Positions 1 through 8,960 of a stretch of 64,000 nt of DNA are shown one piece after another (within the stretch, counting starts at the first letter, position 1; each line of letters begins with the position of its first letter). The notes beneath the pieces are model-generated. The model ran no database searches, was not told the DNA's origin, and saw only the letters and a list, made by a program, of their open reading frames with translations. Where the stretch lies: NCBI RefSeq assembly GCF_002763455.1, contig NZ_NIXK01000002.1, positions 496,001-560,000 of the forward strand, read 5' to 3'. The translations under genes were made by a program, and so were the position numbers. This DNA is from Lentibacillus sediminis (GTDB taxonomy: Bacteria; Bacillota; Bacilli; Bacillales; Amphibacillaceae).

Positions 1-4
1 TTTC

Positions 5-125
5 AGTGGGGTTTGCTTTTCCCACTAAATGTTAGTTGAACCAATCGGGCTTTTACAGGCAGTTTAACCCCCACCTAAAATATACAGCCTACTTCTTTTT
101 TGGGAGTGGGGGTTTTACTGCCTGT
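5..125. repeat. Paired palindromes upstream of ctaA
   Basis: Two inverted repeats occupy the space left of ctaA. The small one pairs AGTGGG (5-10) with CCCACT (21-26). The large one pairs 55-74 with 106-125, 18 of 20 positions complementary, around a 31-base loop, with C-rich and G-rich arms. No T-run follows, so this is not a classic terminator. It could be a structured RNA, a regulatory region between ctaA and a divergent gene outside the window (ctaB in Bacillus subtilis), or a small palindromic repeat. Confidence 0.5.
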
Positions 126-197
126 TAATCTGCGATAAATTGACGACTGAAATAGATGCAGAAATTTAGTTGATTTTGACTGAAAGAAGGATATATC

Positions 198-1121
198 ATG
201 CTAAAAACATTAAAAGTCCTCTCTGTTCTTTCCTCCCTTGGAATGGTATTCGTACTTATCGGCGGAGCGCTTGTGACGAAAACTGGATCACAAGATGGAT
301 GCGGGGACAGCTGGCCATTGTGTGAAGGTCAATTATTGCCAAGCAATATTACATTTGAATTAGTTGTCGAACTCAGTCACCGGCTCGTTTCCGGCAGTAT
401 GGGGATTCTCGTGCTGGTTCTTGCAATATTGGCCTGGAAACGTATCGGGCATGTGAGGGAAGCAAAGTTTCTGGCATTCCTTTCCGTGTTTTTCCTTGTA
501 CTGCAGGCACTGATCGGCGCAGCTGCCGTTATGTGGGAACAAACGGACTTTATGCTTGCTGCCCATTTTGGCATTTCTCTAATTTCCTTTGCTTCCATCT
601 TTTTGCTCACTGTACTGATTTTTGAGGTGGATAAGAAATTTGATGCGGCATCATTGATGATTGAGAAAAAACACCGTGTGGAAATTTATCTTCTGAGCAT
701 TTATGCGATAATGGTGGTATATACGGGGGCTTTGGTTCGCCACACGGAATCGAATCTGGTATGTGGCGACTGGCCTTTTTGTACGAACAGTTCACCGCTT
801 GCATTTTCCACCTACAGCCTGGAGCAGTGGATTCAAATGGGGCACCGCCTGGCAGCGGGAATTTTATTTATTTGGACAGTTGTGCTGTTTATTAAAATCA
901 TAAAAAATTACGCGCACAGCCGTGTGATGTACTGGGGATGGATCATTACCGTTAGTCTGATCACTCTGCAGGTTCTATCAGGGGCACTGATCATTTTCAC
1001 TATGCTTAACTTAGGCATTGCCCTCATGCACGCATTGATTATTTCCTGCTATTTCGCCATGCTCAGCTATTTCATCTTGCTTTCTACCAGAAGTGCTTAT
1101 TATGAAAAGAAGGGTAATTAG
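198..1121 (+). CDS. ctaA: Heme A synthase CtaA
   Basis: Membrane enzyme that oxidises the C8 methyl of heme O to give heme A for aa3-type cytochrome oxidase. The 307-residue length and about eight hydrophobic segments fit the family. The two-fold repeat is visible: conserved histidines occur in ELSHRL (about 60) and QMGHRL (about 215), and cysteine pairs occur in the outer loops (CGDSWPLC near 35-42, CGDWPFC near 190-196). AGAAGG precedes the ATG by 7 bases. It converges on pycA, as in Bacillus subtilis, where ctaB lies divergently on the other side; that gene would be left of this window. The copper-chaperone-like Sco at 35.9 kb serves the same oxidase assembly pathway. Confidence 0.95.
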   Translation: MLKTLKVLSVLSSLGMVFVLIGGALVTKTGSQDGCGDSWPLCEGQLLPSNITFELVVELSHRLVSGSMGILVLVLAILAWKRIGHVREAKFLAFLSVFFLVLQALIGAAAVMWEQTDFMLAAHFGISLISFASIFLLTVLIFEVDKKFDAASLMIEKKHRVEIYLLSIYAIMVVYTGALVRHTESNLVCGDWPFCTNSSPLAFSTYSLEQWIQMGHRLAAGILFIWTVVLFIKIIKNYAHSRVMYWGWIITVSLITLQVLSGALIIFTMLNLGIALMHALIISCYFAMLSYFILLSTRSAYYEKKGN

Positions 1122-1138
1122 GACTTGGCTGTGACTCT

Positions 1139-1560
1139 CGTAGTAGTTGGAAACGGCGATGTAATTTTCCGTCCACACCGTTGCGGAAATACCTGCGACA
1201 TGAGTGCTCGTTGATTTCCGCTGCGGGCGGTCGCTTTCCGCGGGCAACTCTTCAGCCTCCTCGGAAGAAAACCGCTTCCTGCGGGGTCTTCAGCCGTTGC
1301 TTTTCCCGCAGGAGTCGACCGCCCTCCGCTCCAATCAACCATCGAAAGTGGATAGTTGAACAAACAGTCAATATAAGTTAAAATGCACAACATTAGCGGA
1401 GGAAATACCCTGAGACTCCTGCGGGATGGTAAGCATAGGTGAGACACCACAGCGCGACAGCGCGAGGAGGCTCACCAGCGCCCACGGAAAGCGAAGGGTA
1501 TTTCCGCAGCGGCGATGGTACTCATCCCTTCTGATTTACGTCGCAGTCTATAGATTGTGT
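1139..1560. repeat. Family A palindromic repeat, copy 1 (full length)
   Basis: Non-coding element between ctaA and pycA made of two long hairpin modules. Module one begins near TTGATTTCCGCTGCGGGCGG (about 1211) and its complement ends near CCCTCCGCTCCAATCAA (about 1340). Module two runs from GCGGAGGAAATACCC (about 1395) to GGGTATTTCCGCAGCGGC (about 1512). The outer ends carry imperfect inverted copies of AAACTGCGACGTAA (1150-1164 and 1528-1540). Other copies lie near 9.0, 25.9, 38.3, 54.7 and 58.8 kb. The large shadow ORFs inside come from GC-rich palindromes and are not genes. Confidence 0.85.
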
Positions 1561-1590
1561 GGCAATAAATCATGAATGTTTTATAACTGC

Positions 1591-1627
1591 AAAAACAGGC
1601 AGCGGATTCGATTCCGCTGCCTGTTTT
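1591..1627 (-). terminator. Terminator of pycA
   Basis: Perfect stem AAACAGGCAGCGGA / TCCGCTGCCTGTTT with a short loop and T-runs on both strands, directly beyond the pycA stop codon. It can act in both directions. Confidence 0.85.
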
Positions 1628-1636
1628 CTTTCTCAC

Positions 1637-4600
1637 TTATTCAAATTCAATCAACAAATCATCCACGGCAATCGTTTCGCCGCTTTTAACATAAATGTCC
1701 TTAATTACTCCCTGGAATGGCGCTTGTACGGTTGTCTCCATTTTCATCGCTTCGGTAATTAGCAGGTAATCTCCTTTGCCTACTTCATCCCCTACCGCAC
1801 AATTGACTTCCAGCACTGTCCCCGGCATGGTTGCACCGATATGTTTATCATTGATTTTGTCAGCTTTTGGACGGATGTCCAGCTCAGACTGAATGCTCTC
1901 ATCTTTTACGACAATTTCCCTTGCCTGTCCATTCAGTTCAAAGTAAACGACACGAGTGCCATCAGGCTGCGGTTCCGTGATGGAAACCAATTTAACGATC
2001 AAGGTTTTTCCTTGCTCGATTTCCACTTCTATTTTCTCCCCGAGATTCATTCCGTAGAAGAAGGTTGGCGTATCCAGAACAGACATATCACCGTAAGTTT
2101 CATAGAATTGGTGATAGTCTTTAAACACCTTTGGATAAAGCGCATAGGCGATAATATCGTGACTCGTTACCTGGCGGTCAAGCATTTTGAACAGTGAATC
2201 GCGCAGCTCCTTGAAATCAATCGGCTCGAGCAGTTCGCCTGGTCGAACGCCAATCGCTTCTCTATCCTTTAAAATAGCTTTTTGCAATTTTTCCGGAAAA
2301 CCCTGATACGGCTGTCCGATATACCCTTGAGCAAATTCGATTACCGAATCGGGAAAATCAATCGATTCGCCGCGCTCATAAATATCCTCTTCCGTCAAGT
2401 TGTTCTGTACCATAAACAGCGTCATATCACCAATCACTTTGGAGGAAGGGGTTACTTTGACCACATCTCCAAACATATCATTGACACGGCGGAACATTAC
2501 CTTGACTTCATTCCAGCGGTCGGCAAGCCCAACTGCTTTGGCTTGCTGTTTCAGGTTGCTGTACTGTCCGCCCGGCATTTCATGCATATAAATTTCCGTA
2601 TGTGGTGCCTTCATGCCACTTTCAAAGTCCTGGTAATAATCGCGAATACCTTCCCAATAATGGGATAATTCTTCATATGCACTGACATCCACTCCAGGCT
2701 GGCGCTCGGTGCCTTCCAGTGCATGGTACAGCGTCTGTGCACTCGGCTGGGAGGTTAGCCCTGCCATTGGTCCTGCCGCTACATCGACAGCATCCACGCC
2801 GGCATCAATTGCTCTGGCGTACGTATACACCCCATTGCCGCTTGTGTCATGTGTGTGCAGGTGAATCGGTATCTCAACCGTGTCTTTCAATGTGGAAATC
2901 AGCTGATAGGCTGCTTCCGGTTTTAATAGTCCTGCCATATCTTTAATTCCAAGAATATGCGCTCCGGAATTTTCCAGCTGTTTCGCCAGATTCTGATAGT
3001 AGGAAAGATCATATTTTTCTCTTCCGGCATCAAGAATATTACCTGTATAACACATCGACGCCTCGGCAATCTTGTTATTTTCCCTTACTGAGTCAATGGC
3101 CAGCTGCATGCCTTCCAGCCAGTTCAGGCTATCGAAAATCCGGAAGACGTCAATCCCCGCCTCAGAACTTCTTTGCACAAATTCCTTGATTAAATTGTCT
3201 GGATAGTTTTTGTAGCCCACCGCATTGCTTGCCCGCAGCAGCATTTGCAGAAGTACATTAGGCATTTTTTCTCTTAATTTAATCAGCCGCTCCCACGGAT
3301 CTTCTTTCAGGAAGCGGTATGCCACATCAAAAGTTGCGCCTCCCCACATTTCCACAGAAAACAACTCGGGCAAGAGCCGCGCCGTGGGTTCTGCTATCTG
3401 CTCGAGATCCCTTGTTCTGATTCTGGTCGCAAGCAGGGACTGATGGGCATCACGGAATGTAGTGTCTGTAAGCAGCACTTCTTTTTGCTCCTTCAGCCAT
3501 TTCGCTACTCCTTCTGGGCCCTGTTCCTCTAGAATCTGCTTCGTACCGTGTGGCATTTGGTCAGCTGTGTTTATTTTCGGAACAATCAGGGATGGAAAAG
3601 CAGGTTTTGCCTTGTTGTCCATTCCCTCCATTCCGTTAATCGTCGTATGACCAATGTATGACAGCATTTTCGTTCCGCGGTCCTTCCGTTTCGGAAAAAC
3701 AAACAGTTCCGGCGTCTGATCCACAAAATTAGTATTATACTTCCCGGATAGAAACTGGTCATGCTGGATTACATTTTCCAGAAACGGTATATTGGTTTTG
3801 ATTCCGCGGATACGGAATTCCTTCAGGTTTCGCACCATTTTATGAGCTGCCTGCTCAAATGTCAGCGCCCATGTCGAAACTTTAACCAGCAGCGAATCGT
3901 AATGCGGGGAAATAACCGCTCCCTGGAACCCGTTACCGGCATCCAGACGCACGCCAAAGCCGCCACCTGTGCGGTAAGCCATAATCCGCCCCGCATCCGG
4001 CATGAAGCCATTCAGCGGATCCTCTGTAGTGACCCTTGACTGGATAGCGTAACCGCTTGTCACAATATTTTCCTGTTTCGGGATGCCGATCGACGGTTCG
4101 TGAATGTCCATGCCCTTCGCAATTTTAATTTGCGTCTGAACAATGTCCACACCCGTGATCATTTCCGTAATCGTATGCTCCACTTGCACACGCGGGTTTA
4201 CCTCGATGAAATAAAACGTATCTCCGGTAACTAGAAACTCCACAGTCCCGGCGTTTTTATAATTTACGTTTTTCATCAGCTTCACTGCAGCGGCGCATAT
4301 TTCATCCCTTAGCTCATCAGTTAGCGAAAGACTCGGCGCCACTTCCACCAATTTCTGGTGCCTGCGCTGCACAGAGCAATCCCGCTCATAGAGATGAACA
4401 ATATTTCCTGCTTCATCTCCAATAACCTGCACTTCAATATGCTTCGGGTTTTCAATATATTTCTCCAGATACACTTCATCATTGCCAAAAGCGGCCTTCG
4501 CTTCTGATTTTGCCCTGTCATAGGCTTCGTTTGCCTCTTGTTCGCTGCGGATAATCCGCATTCCGCGACCACCGCCGCCTAGTGCCGCCTTAATGATCAC

Positions 4601-5080
4601 TGGATACCCATGCTCCCTGCCAAATGCCTCTACGGCGCTTGCAGATGCAACATCTCCATCTGTACCGGGAATAACCGGCAGGCCGGCATCAATCGCCTGA
4701 GCCCTTGCTTTCACTTTATCCCCGAATATGTTCAAGTGCTCACTGGTCGGGCCAATGAAAATAATGCCCTCTTCTTCACAGCGTTTTGCGAATTGGATAT
4801 TTTCTGACAAAAAACCGTAACCGGGATGAATCGCATCCACCCCGACGTCCTTCGCCAATTCAATGATTCCTTCGATGTCCAGATAGGCATCAATCGGTTT
4901 TTTTCCTTTGCCAATTAAATATGCTTCATCTGCTTTAAACCGATGGTAGGATTCAGTATCTTCCCCGGAATAAACTGCAACCGTGCGAATATTAAGCTCG
5001 GTGCATGCCCGGAATACGCGTATAGCAATTTCTCCCCGATTTGCAACTAGTACCTTATTGATCTGTTTTGTGTCACCCAT
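1637..5080 (-). CDS. pycA: Pyruvate carboxylase PycA
   Basis: Biotin enzyme that carboxylates pyruvate to oxaloacetate to refill the TCA cycle. At 1147 residues it is the usual single-chain form. An ATP-grasp biotin carboxylase domain (about 1-455, glycine loop AALGGGGRGMR near 166) is followed by the carboxyltransferase domain (about 530-800, TDTTFRDAHQSLLATR near 540), the allosteric linker and a C-terminal biotinyl domain with EAMKMET near 1110, whose second lysine is the biotin site. AGAGGAGG precedes the ATG. The first 34 bases overlap the 3' end of ftsW, so translation of the two may be coupled. Confidence 0.98.
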   Translation of the reverse strand: MGDTKQINKVLVANRGEIAIRVFRACTELNIRTVAVYSGEDTESYHRFKADEAYLIGKGKKPIDAYLDIEGIIELAKDVGVDAIHPGYGFLSENIQFAKRCEEEGIIFIGPTSEHLNIFGDKVKARAQAIDAGLPVIPGTDGDVASASAVEAFGREHGYPVIIKAALGGGGRGMRIIRSEQEANEAYDRAKSEAKAAFGNDEVYLEKYIENPKHIEVQVIGDEAGNIVHLYERDCSVQRRHQKLVEVAPSLSLTDELRDEICAAAVKLMKNVNYKNAGTVEFLVTGDTFYFIEVNPRVQVEHTITEMITGVDIVQTQIKIAKGMDIHEPSIGIPKQENIVTSGYAIQSRVTTEDPLNGFMPDAGRIMAYRTGGGFGVRLDAGNGFQGAVISPHYDSLLVKVSTWALTFEQAAHKMVRNLKEFRIRGIKTNIPFLENVIQHDQFLSGKYNTNFVDQTPELFVFPKRKDRGTKMLSYIGHTTINGMEGMDNKAKPAFPSLIVPKINTADQMPHGTKQILEEQGPEGVAKWLKEQKEVLLTDTTFRDAHQSLLATRIRTRDLEQIAEPTARLLPELFSVEMWGGATFDVAYRFLKEDPWERLIKLREKMPNVLLQMLLRASNAVGYKNYPDNLIKEFVQRSSEAGIDVFRIFDSLNWLEGMQLAIDSVRENNKIAEASMCYTGNILDAGREKYDLSYYQNLAKQLENSGAHILGIKDMAGLLKPEAAYQLISTLKDTVEIPIHLHTHDTSGNGVYTYARAIDAGVDAVDVAAGPMAGLTSQPSAQTLYHALEGTERQPGVDVSAYEELSHYWEGIRDYYQDFESGMKAPHTEIYMHEMPGGQYSNLKQQAKAVGLADRWNEVKVMFRRVNDMFGDVVKVTPSSKVIGDMTLFMVQNNLTEEDIYERGESIDFPDSVIEFAQGYIGQPYQGFPEKLQKAILKDREAIGVRPGELLEPIDFKELRDSLFKMLDRQVTSHDIIAYALYPKVFKDYHQFYETYGDMSVLDTPTFFYGMNLGEKIEVEIEQGKTLIVKLVSITEPQPDGTRVVYFELNGQAREIVVKDESIQSELDIRPKADKINDKHIGATMPGTVLEVNCAVGDEVGKGDYLLITEAMKMETTVQAPFQGVIKDIYVKSGETIAVDDLLIEFE

Positions 5081-6252
5081 GAATTTCCTCCTCTAGTGGC
5101 ATAATGCTCCATTTCTGATTTGTTTTCTGAATCTCTTGGTTCCTGTTCTTCTCTTTTCGCTGTCATCGCTATATTATTTAAAATCCCCATCGATATCATC
5201 AATACGAGAAGGGAAGAACCGCCATAACTCACAAATGGCAGAGGCACACCGGTAATTGGCAAAATTCCACTGATTGCACCCAGGTTAATGAATGCCTGGA
5301 TGCCAATCATAGAAGAAATCCCGATTGCCATCAGTGCACCAAAACTGTCTCTCGATTTCCTGGATATAAATATCCCCCTGAGCACAATGGTTGCCAAAAG
5401 CCCCAGGACAATCGCAACTCCCAGAAAACCAAGTTCTTCGGCGACTACCGCCATAATAAAATCGGTATGAGCTTCTGTCAGGTAGCCAAGTTTCTGCACA
5501 CCTTGTCCCAATCCTTCACCAGTTAATCCGCCGCCGCCAATCGCAATATAGGACTGAATCAATTGGTATCCGTCCGAAGCCGGCGTTTCAAAAGGCTGAT
5601 AGGCCCCTGTAAATCGGCTGAGCCGTTCATCTGTTACCATATAAGGCATGGCCAGAAGCATTAGCCCTGCCCCAAGTGCAATCAAAAGAAACAAATGCCT
5701 GAAGCGGATGCCGGAACTGAATATGACAGAACAGGCAATCAAAAAAATCACCGCAGCTGTTCCGATATCCGGCTGCATTACAATCAGTGCCAGAATAAAT
5801 CCAGTTAAAACCAGCGGCGGAACCACTCCTGTCTGAAAGTGATCAATGTAATCCTGCTTCTTGGAATACACGGAAGCTAAATACATAATAAGCCCCAGTT
5901 TGGCAAGTTCTGCCGGCTGGATGCTAAAAGGGCCTATATCAATCCAGGATTGCGCGTTGTTAACCGAATTCCCGATAACCAGCACAACGGCAAGCATGAC
6001 AACAACTGCAAGAACAATTATTTTCATCAGTTTTTGGTAATATCTATACGGAAAAATACAGCACGCCGTGAATAAAACCAGTCCGATGGCAAACCATATT
6101 GCTTGTCTAATTAAATAATGGTTGCTATCAAGCCCGTCCACCACCGCGGTCACCATGCTGGCACTGTAGATCATGACAAGACCAAATGCCGTTAACAAAA
6201 TCGGTGCCATGATTAAAGTGTAATCATAATCTTTGATTTTCTTTATCATCTT
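5047..6252 (-). CDS. ftsW: Cell division SEDS glycosyltransferase FtsW
   Basis: Polytopic membrane protein of the SEDS family that polymerises lipid II at the division septum with a partner class B PBP. About ten membrane segments; conserved stretches GLGQGVQKLGYLTEAHTDFI and ITGVPLPFVSYGGSSL are typical of FtsW/RodA/SpoVE. The start at 6252 (MIKKIKDYDYTLIM) is chosen because GGGGAGAA lies at the right distance and because it fits the usual FtsW N-terminus; an upstream in-frame ATG at 6318 would add 22 residues. Its end lies inside pycA. The ylaN-ftsW-pycA neighbourhood matches Bacillus subtilis. Confidence 0.93.
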   Translation of the reverse strand, partial: KMIKKIKDYDYTLIMAPILLTAFGLVMIYSASMVTAVVDGLDSNHYLIRQAIWFAIGLVLFTACCIFPYRYYQKLMKIIVLAVVVMLAVVLVIGNSVNNAQSWIDIGPFSIQPAELAKLGLIMYLASVYSKKQDYIDHFQTGVVPPLVLTGFILALIVMQPDIGTAAVIFLIACSVIFSSGIRFRHLFLLIALGAGLMLLAMPYMVTDERLSRFTGAYQPFETPASDGYQLIQSYIAIGGGGLTGEGLGQGVQKLGYLTEAHTDFIMAVVAEELGFLGVAIVLGLLATIVLRGIFISRKSRDSFGALMAIGISSMIGIQAFINLGAISGILPITGVPLPFVSYGGSSLLVLMISMGILNNIAMTAKREEQEPRDSENKSEMEHYATRGGNSWVTQNRSIRY

Positions 6253-6396
6253 TCTTCTCCCCAGATATGTAATAATACTCCTCAAAAGCCGCACTGCATG
6301 TTCAATTGATTTACCCATTCTTACTGGTAGTCACACCTTTTTAAGCTGCAGTTATTTACCGCTCAAAAGAAGGCAGGGCAACACTGGTTTGTAAAC

Positions 6397-6435
6397 AAAA
6401 AAACCTTGCCATTCTACTATGGAGGCAAAGTTTTT
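6397..6435 (-). terminator. Hairpin between ylaN and ftsW
   Basis: AAAAACCTTGCC pairs with GGCAAAGTTTTT with one mismatch. On the minus strand the stem is followed by a T-run, so it probably ends most ylaN transcripts before ftsW. Confidence 0.7.
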
Positions 6436-6475
6436 GCTGTGTTTCCAATACGCCAAATACGTGAACTGTCAGCCG

Positions 6476-6757
6476 TTACACGGATTTCTGTGATGCTTCA
6501 TGCAGTATATTAAGCTTCTTCTCCAGATTCTCGAGAAGTGCTTTACCTTCGTCTTCTGAGATTAAGTTCAAGCGTACAGCAAAATCTATCTCCCTGGAGA
6601 GTCCAAACATCTGCGTGTCCAGCACATCTTCATACACCGGACATTGCGGCATTGTTAAGTTTTCTATCTGAACCTCGATCAGACGCAATATTTTATCCGC
6701 GTCAGCCTTAAGAAGGGCATGGGCTTTTTCACGATGATTCAACGTCACCTCAGGCAT
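6476..6757 (-). CDS. ylaN: YlaN family protein (Fur-associated iron homeostasis factor)
   Basis: A 93-residue all-helical cytoplasmic protein. The conserved core [20 protein letters not shown] (about 35-54) and [10 protein letters not shown] are the family signature. In Bacillus and Staphylococcus relatives YlaN is reported to bind Fe(II) and Fur and to be essential under iron limitation. The ATG at 6757 is preferred over the TTG just upstream because GGAGGGG lies 10 bases before it. A terminator separates it from ftsW. Confidence 0.9.
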   Translation of the reverse strand: MPEVTLNHREKAHALLKADADKILRLIEVQIENLTMPQCPVYEDVLDTQMFGLSREIDFAVRLNLISEDEGKALLENLEKKLNILHEASQKSV

Positions 6758-7012
6758 CAAAATTAATCCCCTCCATTAGAAAACTTGCCTTGTCACCAAA
6801 CTTTGTGGCAACCGGCCCTCGTTGCACTTATACATAAAAAGTATCTACTTTCATATCTGCCTAAAAAGACTTCTTACTTTATATTACCGTTCCATCGAAG
6901 AAAATGCAAATGAAATTACGATTTATCTGTGAAAAAATTACCGCTTTCCGAATGAAATACAGGCGGATTTCTGCTAAGCTAATATAAGATATATGTGGAA
7001 GGAGCAGAAAAA

Positions 7013-7498
7013 ATGATCGTACCAATTACTGGCAATGTTGCCTATACCATTACACTGGATCCCACGGTTTGGATTTTTGACGACCGGAAAGTTATTTTGG
7101 AAGATGCATTCAGCGGAGGACAGAAAGACTCGGAAAAAAGCGATGAATTGGAAAGAGCCTCCGAACGATTTAACCGGGCAATTAATGGGCAAACCAAACC
7201 GCCGGTCAACCGAAGCATCTCCAAAATGGAAGGAAAGGAAATACTGAAACATTCCTATCTGATGCCAATCCGAGATTTTCTGGAGAATGCGGAAATCAAT
7301 ACGGATGCAAAAGATGCTTCACTGATCACAGCGAATGGAGAAGAACATCTTTCCCTGGAGCAATTGCTGGATTCTTATTTCCTTTTTTCTCTGGATGGAA
7401 AACCATTGAAAAAAGATGGGCCGGTTCATTTATACTATGGGGACGGGTCGAATCAGAAAGATCCGATTAAAAATGTCCAAAAAATAAGGATTAATTAA
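7013..7498 (+). CDS. ylaL: Conserved protein, YlaL-like
   Basis: A 161-residue cytoplasmic protein without a signal or membrane segment. It begins with a conserved-looking MIVPITGNVAYTITLDPTVW and has an acidic, polar middle. Its position divergent to ylaN and before ylaJ matches ylaL of Bacillus subtilis, whose function I do not know. The start at 7013 is chosen from AAGGAG nine bases upstream; the longer frame from 6995 would place this site inside the gene. The symbol rests mainly on synteny. Confidence 0.65.
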   Translation: MIVPITGNVAYTITLDPTVWIFDDRKVILEDAFSGGQKDSEKSDELERASERFNRAINGQTKPPVNRSISKMEGKEILKHSYLMPIRDFLENAEINTDAKDASLITANGEEHLSLEQLLDSYFLFSLDGKPLKKDGPVHLYYGDGSNQKDPIKNVQKIRIN

Positions 7499-7580
7499 GT
7501 TGTGTCCGCTTAATCCAAGTATAAATTCATCCATTCCATCCAAAATAACAGCAAGGACTGTTATTTAGGAGGAATGCTTC

Positions 7581-8180
7581 ATGAAGCTTCAGACGATCAT
7601 GCTGGCTGTATTAATCTGCAGTTTATTCATCGCAGGCTGCCAGCAGGAAGAAGAACCAATGGCAAATGATCAGGAAAATAATCGATTCCTGCAAGTAAAA
7701 GATTCCGATCCCACCGAAAAAGAGAATTTGAATAATACCGAAATTGCTTCACGGCTGGCAAATATAGCCAGTGATATCCCCGGAGTAAACGATGCAGCTT
7801 CTGTCGTCGCCGGACCATATACCGTTGTAGGAATTGATGTGGATAAAGATTTGGACCGCTCCAGGGTAGGCAGCATTAAATATGCTGTCCTGGAAGCACT
7901 TTATCATGACCCTTATGGAAAAACAGCCGTCGTGGTAGCAGATGGCGACATAATGGAACGCATCCGCGGAATGGGAAATAAAATTAATCAGGGCTACCCT
8001 GTCCAGGGAGTCGTAGATGAGCTGGCGGCCATCGTCGGCAGGTATATGCCGGATGCTCCTGTACCGGAAAACCAGCCGCAGGAACCGGACCAAAACAAGG
8101 AAGTGCTGCCTGAAGAGGAAGAACAGCAGTTGGATGATGTTGAGGACAAGCAATCCAACCACCATAAAGATGATCAGTAA
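7581..8180 (+). CDS. ylaJ: YhcN/YlaJ family sporulation lipoprotein
   Basis: Lipoprotein of 199 residues with a signal peptide and lipobox FIAGC (Cys20). The YhcN/YlaJ domain follows (about 50-155), including VAGPYTVVGIDVDKDLD, and the acidic C-terminal tail is rich in Glu, Gln and Asp. Family members are made in the forespore and found in the spore inner membrane, where some aid germination. A good AGGAGG lies before the ATG. A second member is encoded in the spoVA2-type operon at 47.0 kb. Confidence 0.88.
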   Translation: MKLQTIMLAVLICSLFIAGCQQEEEPMANDQENNRFLQVKDSDPTEKENLNNTEIASRLANIASDIPGVNDAASVVAGPYTVVGIDVDKDLDRSRVGSIKYAVLEALYHDPYGKTAVVVADGDIMERIRGMGNKINQGYPVQGVVDELAAIVGRYMPDAPVPENQPQEPDQNKEVLPEEEEQQLDDVEDKQSNHHKDDQ

Positions 8181-8194
8181 TTGCATAGCAACGA

Positions 8195-8241
8195 ACAAAG
8201 AGGAGGGTTCCCCGAGGTTACAGGGACCCTCCTCTTTGTTT
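8195..8241. terminator. Bidirectional terminator between ylaJ and the gene at 8240
   Basis: Long stem ACAAAGAGGAGGGT / ACCCTCCTCTTTGT with T-rich flanks on both sides, at the meeting point of two convergent genes. Confidence 0.85.
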
Positions 8242-8554
8242 AATTTTGCTGCTTTTCGCTCGTATTCTCTTCTTTGTGATCATTGTAATACTGAACGCCA
8301 AACTGAGAGCCTTCGGAAACCATTTTGGAATTTTCCAGCTGAGCCGGCTCGTTATTGGCAGCCTGATCCGGTACCCCGGCATCTTCAAATGTTGTATCCT
8401 TATTCTTCTGGCTATTCTTTAGTCTATCCGTCACCTGCTGAGCTCTTTCCTTCATTTTTTGGCGGTTGTCTTTGTCTTTAAGGAAATATCCTGCAGCAGC
8501 TGCACCTACAGCCCCTAATGCACCCACTGCTGAAAAAATACTGCTTTTTTTCAT
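8240..8554 (-). CDS. Small YtxH-like hypothetical protein
   Basis: 104 residues. The N-terminus has one hydrophobic Ala/Gly-rich segment (SIFSAVGALGAVGAAAAGYF, about 5-24), then a basic, polar, probably helical region and an acidic tail ending EKQQN. The layout resembles YtxH-type general stress proteins, which have one short N-terminal membrane or gas-vesicle-like helix, but I cannot assign it firmly. AAAGGGTG precedes the ATG. It stands alone between ylaJ and ylaI. Confidence 0.7.
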   Translation of the reverse strand: MKKSSIFSAVGALGAVGAAAAGYFLKDKDNRQKMKERAQQVTDRLKNSQKNKDTTFEDAGVPDQAANNEPAQLENSKMVSEGSQFGVQYYNDHKEENTSEKQQN

Positions 8555-8730
8555 CCAAACACCCTTTCCTTACTTGTTGTTAACATAGTTTTCCCCGAAT
8601 ATTTTTATATGAAACATCGTGTGAGATCTTTCCCGTTTATTTGCTCTGTGTTATAGTGGTGGAAGAAAACCGGGAAACATGTCAGGTTTTGAAGTATACG
8701 TAGCAGAAAGAAAAGTATTGAGGTGAAAGC

Positions 8731-8934
8731 ATGCAAGTCAAATGTGTGATTTGTGACCGCATCGAAGCCATTGAGGATCATTCACTTCAGGCAAAACGGC
8801 TGCGTAACCGGAGAATTCACATGTATCTCTGCCAGCCATGCCATGACCGAATCGAAGTGAAAACATACGAACGGCATGCCACAGGCAACTTCCGTTTATA
8901 TAGAAAGAAAAAGAGAAAAGATGAATTGATTTAA
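8731..8934 (+). CDS. ylaI: YlaI family small zinc-ribbon protein (DUF2197)
   Basis: 67 residues with two cysteine pairs, CVIC (about 5-8) and CQPC (about 34-37), spaced as in a zinc ribbon, followed by a strongly basic tail KKKRKDELI. This fits YlaI of Bacillus subtilis in sequence style and in position between ylaJ and ylaH. GAGGTG lies eight bases before the ATG. The molecular function is unknown; a nucleic-acid or protein adaptor role would be a guess. Confidence 0.85.
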   Translation: MQVKCVICDRIEAIEDHSLQAKRLRNRRIHMYLCQPCHDRIEVKTYERHATGNFRLYRKKKRKDELI

Positions 8935-8960
8935 TAATAGGCTGCTTTTGTATATTCGCA

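Noticed and set aside
1118-1450. Open frames of 60-110 codons inside the repeat near 1.2 kb (also near 8.7-9.2 kb)
   Set aside because: They are read from GC-rich palindromes; the same odd residue runs recur in each repeat copy, and no ribosome site or conserved protein is seen.
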